DNA of 5,543 bases, from contig JAEWAD010000251.1 in assembly GCA_023391905.1 (NCBI GenBank), forward strand, positions 1 to 5,543, in the 5' to 3' direction. Source of the stretch: Pseudomonadota bacterium. Its GTDB lineage: Bacteria; Pseudomonadota; Alphaproteobacteria; Rhizobiales; Kaistiaceae. This document shows positions 1-5,543 of the stretch, piece by piece. Every line of letters begins with the position of its first letter. Within the stretch, counting starts at the first letter, position 1. The notes under the pieces were generated by a model. That model saw only the letters and a list, made by a program, of their open reading frames with translations, ran no database searches and was not told the origin of the DNA. Position numbers and translations under genes: made by a program.

Positions 1-1
1 G

Positions 2-274
2 GATCGGCCGCAGCGCCCAGCGCCCGTCGAATGCGGCCCGGACCAGCGCCTGCGCAACGGCCGTTGCGTCGACGTCCAGCCGCAGCGGCAGGCTCCGCCC
101 GATCGTCAGTCGAAGCCGCAGCGCAAGGCGCCGGATTGTCCGGACGGAACGGTGCTGCGTCGGGGACAGTGCGTGAAGCTGCAGCAGCAGGACGAGAAAT
201 CGCAGCAGCGTCTGCCGAACCGGATGCGCGAGCAGATGGAAAAGCTGCAGCAGACGCCGCCGCCGGCCGAGTAG
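2..274 (+). CDS. C-terminal part of a Cys-repeat, Gln/Pro-rich protein (5' end outside window)
   Basis: An open frame enters from the left edge and ends at TAG 272-274, giving 90 visible residues. It has no early in-frame ATG, so its start lies before the window. Two similar units are visible: Cys11-x10-Cys22 (ECGPDQRLRNGRCV) and Cys46-x10-Cys57 (DCPDGTVLRRGQCV). Both read acidic-Cys-x8-Gly-x-Cys-Val and are 35 residues apart. Between and after them the chain is rich in Gln, Pro, Arg and Lys, and it ends in a short charged Gln-rich helix-like stretch and PPPAE. Paired Cys at fixed spacing in a low-complexity chain suggests small disulfide-bonded loops in an exported or envelope protein, a style common in Rhizobiales. 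The signal peptide and any N-terminal domain cannot be seen. It converges on mutY. I do not recognise a named family and assign no function. Confidence 0.72.
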   Translation, partial: DRPQRPAPVECGPDQRLRNGRCVDVQPQRQAPPDRQSKPQRKAPDCPDGTVLRRGQCVKLQQQDEKSQQRLPNRMREQMEKLQQTPPPAE

Positions 275-296
275 AGGACGGACAAGCGTGTGGTGG

Positions 297-313
297 CGGC
301 GGGACTCCCGCCG
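297..313. terminator. Perfect hairpin between convergent genes; possible bidirectional terminator
   Basis: CGGCGGG (297-303), loop ACT, CCCGCCG (307-313) form a perfect 7-bp stem. It starts immediately after the mutY stop codon (TGA, complement of 314-316) and 22 bases after the stop of the + strand gene. Position and symmetry fit a terminator shared by two converging genes. Neither strand has a clear run of T after the stem, so intrinsic termination is uncertain. It may instead only protect 3' ends. Confidence 0.4.
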
Positions 314-1417
314 TCATTTGCGTTTGCGCGTCGCTCCGGGGGCCGCCGCCTCGATCGCCTTCTTCATTACGCTCGGCAGGGCTTCATGCGGCAAGTCGTG
401 CGCGCTCGCCCACCAGGCATCGGCCGGCGCCGGATGGGCTTCGGGCAGGCTCGTGTGCCAGATGTCGAGCGTCAGGCGGAAATGAGTGAACACATGCACG
501 ACCGGCGCGGCGGCGCGTTGCCAGTCGGCCGGGAAGGGGGCGGCGCTGGTGCCCGGTGCGGGCGCTGGTCCGGCGAGCCAGTCCGATCCCGGCACTTCGG
601 TCATGCCGCCGAGCAGGCCGCGTTCGGCCCGCTTCCGGAGCAGGATCGCGCCGTCGGACCGGATCGCGACGAAGGCGGCGCCGGCGCGCTCGGGCCGGTC
701 GGTCTTCGCCGCCTTGCGCGGATAGAGCTCCTCGGTGCCGCGCGCATGGGCCGTGCAGGATTGCTCCCACGGACAGAGCGGGCAGGCAGGCCGCTTCGGC
801 GTGCAGAGCGTCGCGCCGAGATCCATCATCGCCTGCGCGTAGTCGCCGGCGCGCTTCTCTGGCGTCAGCTCCGCCTGCAAGACGGAAATCTCCTTCTTGG
901 CGGCCGGCAGTGGCGTCTCGACGGCGAAGATGCGGGAGAGCACGCGCTCGACATTGCCGTCGACGACGGCGGCCGGCTCGTCATGCGCGATCGCGGCGAT
1001 CGCCGCCGAGGTATAGGCGCCGATGCCGGGCAGCTCGCGCAGCCCCGCCGCCGTTTCCGGGAAACGGCCGCCATGCTCGCGCACGACCGTGTCGGCGCAG
1101 GCCTTCAGGTTGCGGGCGCGCGAATAATAGCCGAGCCCGGCCCAGGCCTTCATGACGTCCTCGGTCGAAGCGGCGGCGAGGTCGGAGACGGCCGGCCAGC
1201 GTGCCAGGAAGTCCTCGAAATAGGGCTTCACCGTCGTCACGTTGGTCTGCTGCAGCATGATCTCCGACAGCCAGACCCGGTAGGGATCGGGCTTCACGCC
1301 GGCGCGGCGCTCGGCCGGCGGCGTCCGCCAGGGGAGCCGGCGGGCGTGGCGGTCATACCAGGCGAGGAGGTCGGCGGCGCGCGGCGACGGGAGGCTCTGA
1401 ATCATGGTCGCGATCAT
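314..1417 (-). CDS. mutY: A/G-specific adenine DNA glycosylase MutY
   Basis: This is a base-excision repair enzyme that removes adenine mispaired with 8-oxoguanine and so prevents G:C to T:A changes. At 367 residues it is full length (E. coli MutY is 350). In order it shows: the VWLSEIMLQQT block (48-58), with Glu52 at the catalytic-acid position; the helix-hairpin-helix LPGIGAYTSAAI (129-140); VVDGNVERVLSR (151-162), with catalytic Asp153; the [4Fe-4S] ligands Cys205-x6-Cys212-x2-Cys215-x5-Cys221; and a C-terminal NUDIX-like domain from about 245, with LLGGMTEVPG (268-277) and the oxoG-sensing loop as Phe-Thr-His (310-312), where E. coli has Phe-Ser-His. The basic tail is RKRK. The ATG at 1417-1415 overlaps the ABC-F stop as ATGA. 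It has no strong ribosome-binding site of its own, which suggests translational coupling. A second in-frame ATG at 1405-1403 is a possible alternative start. Confidence 0.96.
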   Translation of the reverse strand: MIATMIQSLPSPRAADLLAWYDRHARRLPWRTPPAERRAGVKPDPYRVWLSEIMLQQTNVTTVKPYFEDFLARWPAVSDLAAASTEDVMKAWAGLGYYSRARNLKACADTVVREHGGRFPETAAGLRELPGIGAYTSAAIAAIAHDEPAAVVDGNVERVLSRIFAVETPLPAAKKEISVLQAELTPEKRAGDYAQAMMDLGATLCTPKRPACPLCPWEQSCTAHARGTEELYPRKAAKTDRPERAGAAFVAIRSDGAILLRKRAERGLLGGMTEVPGSDWLAGPAPAPGTSAAPFPADWQRAAAPVVHVFTHFRLTLDIWHTSLPEAHPAPADAWWASAHDLPHEALPSVMKKAIEAAAPGATRKRK

Positions 1418-3075
1418 GGTTCAAAGCCGGATGCCGCGCCAGCATCCGCCGGTCGCCGCCCATCCTGCGTCTCCTTCGGCCGCTTCAGCTCGATCCGGCG
1501 CGTGACGCCGATCGCGGCGAGGAAGTCCGGATCGTGGCTGGCGACCAGCAGGGCGCCGTCGAAATCGACCAGCGCCGCCTCGATCGCCGCGATCGAATCG
1601 AGGTCGAGATGGTTGGTCGGCTCGTCGAGGATGAGAAGTTCGGGCGGCTTCAACCCGCCCAGCACGCAGGCGAGGCCGGCGCGCAGCATCTCACCGCCGG
1701 AAAGCGCGCTGACAGGCTTCAGCGCCGCCTGGTTGCGGAACAGGAAGCGCGCCAGCATCGCATGGGCGTGGTTCATGCCGGCGTCCGGGTTCAACCGGCG
1801 GAAATTCTCCAGGATCGACTGGGCCGGATCGAGCAGGCCGACGCTCTGGTCGAGCATGGCCGAGGCGACGGGACGGCTGACCGTGCCGGCGGTCGGCGCG
1901 AGGTCGCCGTTCGCCAGCCGCAGCACGGTCGACTTGCCGGTGCCGTTCGGCCCGGTGAGCGCGATGCGTTCCGGGCCCGATATGGTCAGGCTGAGATCGG
2001 CGAGGATCGGCGGCTGGGCGGCATAGCCAAACCACACCTTGTCGAAAGCGAGCACGGTTCGCCCGGCGGGCAGCCCGGTCGACGGCAGCTTGATCCCGAA
2101 CGTCTCGATGCGCTCGACCTCGGCCTCTGCCTCGGCCAGCGTCGTCGCCGCCGCCTGCCGCTGGCGGGTTGCCAGCTGTCCCATCGACCCGCTGGTGCGT
2201 TCGCTGCGGTCGCGCCGGGCGTCGAGCAGGATCTTCGGCTGGTCGTTCTTCGCGCCTTGTCGCGCCCCGCGCGCGTCGCGCTTCTGCTGCCGTTCCGTCG
2301 CCGCCTGGATCCGCCGCTCGGTCGCCTTCGCCTCGCTCTTCGCGACGTCGAGATCGCGCGCGGCATTGGCGCGCTCGGCCTGCCGACGCTCGGCATAGAG
2401 GTCGAAATTGCCGCCATAGACACGCGCGCCCAACGTCGAGAGTTCGACGATGCGGTCCATGTCGCGCAGCAGCGCGCGGTCGTGGCTGACGACGATCGCG
2501 CCCTTCTTCCAGCCGGCGAGGATGCGCGCCACCACGGCGCGGCCTTCCGCGTCGAGATTGTTGGTGGGTTCGTCGAGCAGGAGCATGTCCGGTTCGGCCA
2601 AAAGCAGCGCGGCGAGCGCGACGCGGGTCCGCTGGCCGCCGCTCAGGCTTGCCATCGGACGTTCCGGATCGAGCCCGGCGAGGTCGACGGTCAAAAGCGC
2701 TTCGTCGAGCCGCGCCTCCAGCGTCCAGTCCGCTTCGGCCGCGTCCTCGGCCGTGCCGAGGCCCTGTTCCATGCGCGCGAGCCGGGCGAGGCCGACGTCG
2801 ATGCCGAGCGCCTCGCTCACCGTCTGTCCCGTCGGGGCCTGCACGTCCTGGCGCAACATGCCGATCCGGCCGGCGCGCTCGACGGAGCCGGAAGCCGGTT
2901 GCAGCGCGCCTGTGATGAGGCCAAGCAGCGTCGATTTGCCGACGCCGTTGCGGCCGACGAGGCCCGTGCGTTCGGCGCCGAAGGCAAGGTCGATGTGATC
3001 GAGGAGGATGCGGCCGTCGGGCGTGGCGAAGGAGACGTCATGCAGCGCGACGAGCGACGTGGATCGAAGAGACAT
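1414..3075 (-). CDS. ABC-F family ATPase (duplicated ATP-binding cassettes, no membrane domain)
   Basis: This is a 553-residue soluble protein with two ABC cassettes and no membrane segments, the ABC-F plan. Members act at the ribosomal E site to rescue stalled ribosomes or to protect them from antibiotics. Cassette 1: Walker A GRNGVGKST (41-49), signature LSGGQRTR (144-151), Walker B LLLDEPTNNLD (165-175), switch SHDR (197-200). Cassette 2: Walker A GPNGTGKST (375-383), signature LSGGEMLR (458-465), Walker B LLILDEPTNHLD (480-491), switch SHD (513-515). Both catalytic Glu are present. The linker, about 229-325, is highly charged and helical with a tip near 276-280 (KNDQP), the place of the P-site-tRNA interaction motif. 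Only about 95 residues separate Walker A and signature in cassette 1, leaving little room for an EttA-type arm. Housekeeping and resistance subfamilies cannot be told apart here, so I give no symbol. The ATG at 3075 lacks a clear Shine-Dalgarno sequence. It is the first gene of an operon with mutY. Confidence 0.93.
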   Translation of the reverse strand: MSLRSTSLVALHDVSFATPDGRILLDHIDLAFGAERTGLVGRNGVGKSTLLGLITGALQPASGSVERAGRIGMLRQDVQAPTGQTVSEALGIDVGLARLARMEQGLGTAEDAAEADWTLEARLDEALLTVDLAGLDPERPMASLSGGQRTRVALAALLLAEPDMLLLDEPTNNLDAEGRAVVARILAGWKKGAIVVSHDRALLRDMDRIVELSTLGARVYGGNFDLYAERRQAERANAARDLDVAKSEAKATERRIQAATERQQKRDARGARQGAKNDQPKILLDARRDRSERTSGSMGQLATRQRQAAATTLAEAEAEVERIETFGIKLPSTGLPAGRTVLAFDKVWFGYAAQPPILADLSLTISGPERIALTGPNGTGKSTVLRLANGDLAPTAGTVSRPVASAMLDQSVGLLDPAQSILENFRRLNPDAGMNHAHAMLARFLFRNQAALKPVSALSGGEMLRAGLACVLGGLKPPELLILDEPTNHLDLDSIAAIEAALVDFDGALLVASHDPDFLAAIGVTRRIELKRPKETQDGRRPADAGAASGFEP

Positions 3076-3133
3076 GAGAGCACCGAACTGGAAGCGGGCG
3101 CGGCCCGTAGGCGGCGCGAAGACAGGCGGGAGA

Positions 3134-3146
3134 CGGCGTTACGCCG
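3134..3146 (-). promoter_or_regulatory. Hairpin over the leader stop codon, with an alternative partner downstream
   Basis: The - strand reads CGGCG-TAA-CGCCG, a perfect 5-bp stem whose loop is the leader-peptide stop. The same upstream arm (complement of 3142-3147, GCGGCG) can instead pair over 6 bp with CGCCGC (complement of 3111-3116). A second hairpin, CGGGC-CGC-GCCCG, lies at 3095-3107, just before the ABC-F start. Mutually exclusive pairings are the mark of attenuators, but GC-rich DNA makes such matches common by chance. Confidence 0.28.
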
Positions 3147-3168
3147 CTGCGGTGGCCTGCTGCTTCAT
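3139..3168 (-). CDS. Possible 9-residue leader peptide (uORF) upstream of the ABC-F gene
   Basis: The frame reads ATG (3168-3166) to TAA (3141-3139) and encodes MKQQATAAA. A strong Shine-Dalgarno match, GAGGAG on the - strand (3184-3179), stands 10 bases before the ATG, whereas the ABC-F ATG has no such site. It begins about 25 bases after the predicted transcription start and ends 63 bases before the ABC-F start, in the same reading frame. Its stop codon forms the loop of a perfect 5-bp hairpin. Short leader peptides that sense stalled ribosomes are known before several resistance ABC-F genes. Whether this one is translated is inference, since such a short frame can arise by chance. Confidence 0.35.
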   Translation of the reverse strand: MKQQATAAA

Positions 3169-3198
3169 CGTTGGTGTGCTCCTCGTTTCGGTGGCGCC

Positions 3199-3227
3199 AA
3201 CATAGGGATGGTTCGCCAATTTGCCAA
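3199..3227 (-). promoter_or_regulatory. Sigma-70-type promoter for the ABC-F/mutY operon
   Basis: On the - strand, -35 TTGGCA (3227-3222) and -10 TATGTT (3204-3199) are separated by exactly 17 bases. The predicted start is near 3192, leaving a leader of about 117 bases before the ABC-F ATG. This is the most A+T-rich stretch of the intergenic region. Three GCCAA motifs (+ strand 3196-3200, 3215-3219, 3223-3227) and a perfect 8-bp palindrome TGGCGCCA (3192-3199) overlap the promoter and its start point. They could be operator elements, but I recognise no regulator for them. Confidence 0.5.
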
Positions 3228-3260
3228 GCCCGGTGCGTCCGCCCCGTTCTGGAAGGGGGC

Positions 3261-3288
3261 TTGCCGCGTGGCGCGCCGCCGCTATCTC
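3261..3288 (+). promoter_or_regulatory. Weak putative promoter for the methyltransferase gene
   Basis: TTGCCG (3261-3266) and TATCTC (3283-3288) are 16 bases apart, which would place transcription start near 3295 and leave a leader of about 20 bases before the ATG at 3314. An AscI-type palindrome GGCGCGCC (3270-3277) lies in the spacer. The hexamers match the sigma-70 consensus only moderately, so this is a candidate by position. Confidence 0.3.
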
Positions 3289-3313
3289 AAAAGCAAACGG
3301 CCTCAGGTCGATC

Positions 3314-4126
3314 ATGGGCAGCAGCGAGAACGCGCGCTTCGTCGGTTCTATCCCCGAGCACTACGATCAGGGGCTCGGTCCCGTGATCTTTGCCGATTAT
3401 GCCGATGACCTCGCCCGCCGAGTCGAGGCGGTCAATCCGGCCATCGTGCTCGAGATCGCGGCCGGAACGGGAATCCTGACCCGGTGCCTGCGCGACCGGC
3501 TGCCCGCCAGCGTCCGCCTGACGGCGACGGACCTGAACGCGCCCATGCTGGAGCGGGCGCAGTCGAAGTTCGGTCCCGGCGAGCAGGTCGAGTTCCAGAC
3601 CGCCGACGCCATGGTCCTGCCGTTCCGCGACGCGTCCTTCGACGCGGTCGCCTGTCAGTTCGGCGTCATGTTCTTCCCCGACAAGGACCGCTGCAATCGC
3701 GAGGTCTACCGCGTCCTCGATCTGGGCGGGACCTATCTGTTCAACGTCTGGAGCAGCTTCGACGACAACCCGTTCGGCCGCATCGCCTATGAGGTGGTGG
3801 CGGGGTTCTTCCCCCGCGATCCGCCGCAATTCTACAAGGTGCCGTATTCCTGCGCGGCGATCGCGCCGTTGCGCGATTCGCTGGAAGGGGCTGGCTTCGA
3901 GGATGTCGAAGTCACCGAAGTGGTGCGGCGGGGAAGCATCCCCGACGCCCGCGCCTTTGCGCACGGGCTCGTCTACGGCAATCCGGCCATCGCGGAAATC
4001 CGGGCCCGCGGCGGCGCCGACCCCGATACGCTGGTCGAGGCGGTGGCCGAGGCGCTGCGTCGCGAGTTCGGCCCCGATCCCGGCGAGATGCCCCTGAAGG
4101 CCTATGTCTATCAGGGCCGCAAGTAG
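3314..4126 (+). CDS. Class I SAM-dependent methyltransferase
   Basis: This is a 270-residue soluble enzyme that should transfer a methyl group from S-adenosylmethionine to an unknown acceptor. The Rossmann-fold motifs are clear: motif I VLEIAAGTGILT (45-56) for SAM binding; TATDLNAPML (70-79), with Asp73 as the likely ribose-binding acid; the QTADA block (95-99), with Asp98 near the adenine; and FRDASFDAVACQFGVMFFPD (104-123), the usual post-motif region of UbiE/Methyltransf_11-like enzymes. The C-terminal half (Trp/Phe-rich, GAGFEDVEVTEV) resembles small-molecule methyltransferases, but the substrate cannot be read from sequence. I chose the ATG at 3314 because AGG (3305-3307) stands 6 bases before it. 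The longer frame starts at TTG 3221 and would run back through the ABC-F promoter. It is transcribed divergently from ABC-F and convergently with smc, so it looks like a single-gene unit. Confidence 0.88.
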   Translation: MGSSENARFVGSIPEHYDQGLGPVIFADYADDLARRVEAVNPAIVLEIAAGTGILTRCLRDRLPASVRLTATDLNAPMLERAQSKFGPGEQVEFQTADAMVLPFRDASFDAVACQFGVMFFPDKDRCNREVYRVLDLGGTYLFNVWSSFDDNPFGRIAYEVVAGFFPRDPPQFYKVPYSCAAIAPLRDSLEGAGFEDVEVTEVVRRGSIPDARAFAHGLVYGNPAIAEIRARGGADPDTLVEAVAEALRREFGPDPGEMPLKAYVYQGRK

Positions 4127-4132
4127 GCATCG

Positions 4133-4147
4133 CCGCGAGCGACGCGG
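4133..4147. other. Small inverted repeat in the methyltransferase/smc convergent gap
   Basis: CCGCG (4133-4137), loop AGCGA, CGCGG (4143-4147) form a 5-bp stem in the 33-base gap between two converging stop codons. Its place suits a terminator, but the stem is short and no T-run follows on either strand. Confidence 0.2.
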
Positions 4148-4159
4148 GCCGAGAAGGCT

Positions 4160-5543
4160 CTAGCCGGCCTCGCGATATTGCTCCGCCGTCTCCAGGTCCA
4201 CCGACACCAGCTGGCTGACGCCGCGCTCGCCCATGGTGACGCCGAACAGGCGGTTCATCCGCGCCATGGTGATCGGGTTGTGGGTGATCGTCACGAAGCG
4301 GGTATCGGTTGTCCGCGCCATCTCGTCGAGCAGGTTGCAGAAGCGCTCGACATTGTGGTCGTCGAGCGGCGCGTCGACCTCGTCGAGCACGCAGATCGGC
4401 GCCGGGTTGGTCAGGAACACGCCGAAGATCAGCGCAAGCGCCGTCAGTGCCTGCTCGCCGCCGGAGAGCAGCGTCATCGTCTGCGGCTTCTTGCCCGGCG
4501 GGCTCGCCATGATTTCGAGCCCTGCCTCGAGCGGATCGTCCGATTCGGTCAGCTGCAATTCGGCCGTGCCGCCGCCGAAGAGATGGGTGAACAGGCGCTG
4601 GAAATGGCCGTTCACGACGTCGAAGGCGGCGAGCAGCCGCTCGCGACCCTCGCGGTTCAAACTGGCGATGCCCTGGCGCAGGCGACGGATCGCCTCGATC
4701 AGGTCGTCGCGGTCCTTGATCAGCGCCTCGCGCCGCGCGGCGACCTCGACGGCCTCGTCGTCGGCGCGCAGATTGACGCCGCCGAGCTTCTCGCGCTCCT
4801 GCCGCAGCCGGTCGAGCCGGGTCTCCAACTGGCCGAGATCCGGCATCGGCGCCGAGGGATCGATCTCGGCCTGCTTGATCACCTCATGCGGCTCGCAGTC
4901 GAGGATTTCGAGGATGCGGGCCTCGATCTCCAGCCGGCGCTCCTGCGTCGCCTTCAGCCGCTCCTCGCCGCGGCCGCGCTGTTCGCGCGCCTCGGAAAGC
5001 GCGGTCATGGCGTCCTGCGAGGCCTTGTCGAAGCCGGCGAGCGTCGCCTCAGCCTGGCGCAGCGTATCGGCGGCTTCGCGCCTTGCCGTTTCCGCCTTGT
5101 CGATTTCGGAGAGCAGCGCGCGTCGCTTCTGCTCGAAGGCGGCCGGCGCGTCGGCATGTCCAGCCCGTTCCGTCTCGATCTCGGTGCGGCGGCCGGTCAG
5201 GATTCGGATCTGGCTGTCGGCGTTGACGGCGCGCTCCTGCCAGTTCTGCCGTTCGCCGGCGATCGCGGCGAGGCGGCGGCGACGGATGTCGGTCTCGCGC
5301 ATGAGCGCGTCGGCCGCCGCGCGTGCCTCGGCCAGCGCGCCGCGATCCTCCGCGACGGCGCCGCGCAGCATCATCACTTCCTGCTGCGCCGCCAGCGGGT
5401 CGGCGGCGGCGGCGAGCGCCGATTCGACATCGCGGGCCTGCGCTTCCGTCTCCTCGACCGTCGTCGCCATGCGGGCGCGCGATTCGTCGAGCGCCGCGCG
5501 GCGGCTGGTGAGGCGTCCGGCCTCGCGTTCGACGGCGGCGAGG
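4160..5543 (-). CDS. smc: Chromosome segregation/condensation ATPase Smc, C-terminal part (5' end outside window)
   Basis: Smc forms the core of the Smc-ScpAB condensin that organises newly replicated chromosomes. The visible 460 residues end at TAG (complement of 4160-4162), and the frame stays open to the right edge, so some 700 residues (hinge, N-terminal coiled coil and Walker A head) are missing. About the first 285 visible residues are an Ala/Glu/Arg-rich coiled coil. The C-terminal head follows: FGGGTAELQL; the ABC signature LSGGEQALTALAL, its LSGGEQ encoded at 4468-4451; Walker B VLDEVD (4390-4373), with the catalytic Glu, followed by the D-loop region APLDD; and the H-loop THNP (4285-4274). 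The LSGGEQ and VLDEVDAPLDD pairing separates Smc from RecN, SbcC and transporter ATPases. The methionine encoded at 5470-5468 lies inside the coiled coil and is not the start. It converges on the methyltransferase gene. Confidence 0.95.
   Translation of the reverse strand, partial: LAAVEREAGRLTSRRAALDESRARMATTVEETEAQARDVESALAAAADPLAAQQEVMMLRGAVAEDRGALAEARAAADALMRETDIRRRRLAAIAGERQNWQERAVNADSQIRILTGRRTEIETERAGHADAPAAFEQKRRALLSEIDKAETARREAADTLRQAEATLAGFDKASQDAMTALSEAREQRGRGEERLKATQERRLEIEARILEILDCEPHEVIKQAEIDPSAPMPDLGQLETRLDRLRQEREKLGGVNLRADDEAVEVAARREALIKDRDDLIEAIRRLRQGIASLNREGRERLLAAFDVVNGHFQRLFTHLFGGGTAELQLTESDDPLEAGLEIMASPPGKKPQTMTLLSGGEQALTALALIFGVFLTNPAPICVLDEVDAPLDDHNVERFCNLLDEMARTTDTRFVTITHNPITMARMNRLFGVTMGERGVSQLVSVDLETAEQYREAG

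Noticed and set aside
31..489. A 152-codon + strand frame over the left edge and the end of mutY
   Set aside because: It is Ala/Arg low complexity and overlaps both the better-supported Cys-repeat frame ending at 274 and the 3' end of mutY.
290..2026. A 578-codon + strand open frame antisense to mutY and the 3' part of the ABC-F gene
   Set aside because: It is Arg/Gly/Ala-rich without a recognisable domain, and it runs across two clearly real genes on the other strand. Long antisense frames are expected in GC-rich coding DNA.
3076..3141. The idea that ABC-F really starts at the leader ATG (3168) and is broken by a nonsense codon at 3139-3141
   Set aside because: The leader and ABC-F share a frame, but the 21 codons between them look non-coding, and the protein starting at 3075 already begins just before the first beta strand of cassette 1, as family members do.
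1534..3408. A 624-codon + strand open frame antisense to the ABC-F gene and running into the methyltransferase
   Set aside because: It has no domain, a shadow-like Arg/Ala/Asp composition, and overlaps a real gene on each strand. It is a mirror of ABC-F codon structure.
3287..3964. A 225-codon - strand frame inside the methyltransferase gene
   Set aside because: It is antisense to a gene with complete SAM-binding motifs and shows no domain of its own.
1..5543. Mobile elements, CRISPR arrays, tRNA or rRNA genes, and defence-system genes
   Set aside because: No terminal repeats, transposase motifs, regular repeat-spacer pattern, tRNA-like cloverleaf or defence domain was seen on either strand. 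Smc and ABC-F here have ordinary housekeeping-type motifs.

Overview
The window is GC-rich DNA, by eye about two thirds G+C. Its protein sequences and codon use suggest an alphaproteobacterium, most likely of the Hyphomicrobiales (Rhizobiales). That placement rests on protein style and base composition, because the window holds no rRNA or other phylogenetic marker. Most of the window is ordinary chromosomal housekeeping DNA. I see no insertion sequence, CRISPR array, tRNA, phage gene or toxin-antitoxin pair.

Layout from left to right: (1) 2-274, + strand, the last 90 codons of a Cys/Gln/Pro-rich, probably exported protein whose start lies before the window. (2) A short convergent gap, 275-313, with a perfect 7-bp hairpin. 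(3) 314-1417, - strand, mutY, a complete A/G-specific adenine DNA glycosylase. (4) 1414-3075, - strand, a complete two-cassette ABC-F ATPase. It lies upstream of mutY and overlaps it by 4 bases (ATGA), so the two form an operon. (5) 3076-3313, a divergent control region. On the - strand it carries a good sigma-70-type promoter and a possible 9-codon leader peptide with its own ribosome-binding site, both in front of the ABC-F gene. On the + strand it carries a weaker promoter. (6) 3314-4126, + strand, a class I SAM-dependent methyltransferase. (7) A 33-base convergent gap. (8) 4160-5543, - strand, the C-terminal 460 residues of the chromosome-condensation ATPase Smc, whose start lies beyond the right edge.

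The functions are DNA-lesion repair (MutY), ribosome rescue or protection (ABC-F), chromosome organisation (Smc) and small-molecule or unknown methylation. Only ABC-F and mutY are clearly linked in expression. The most interesting structure is the untranslated leader of the ABC-F/mutY operon. A promoter, a short reading frame with a strong Shine-Dalgarno sequence, and competing GC-rich hairpins stand in the order expected of a translation-sensing attenuator, the arrangement known for several antibiotic-resistance ABC-F genes. This is a hypothesis from sequence only.
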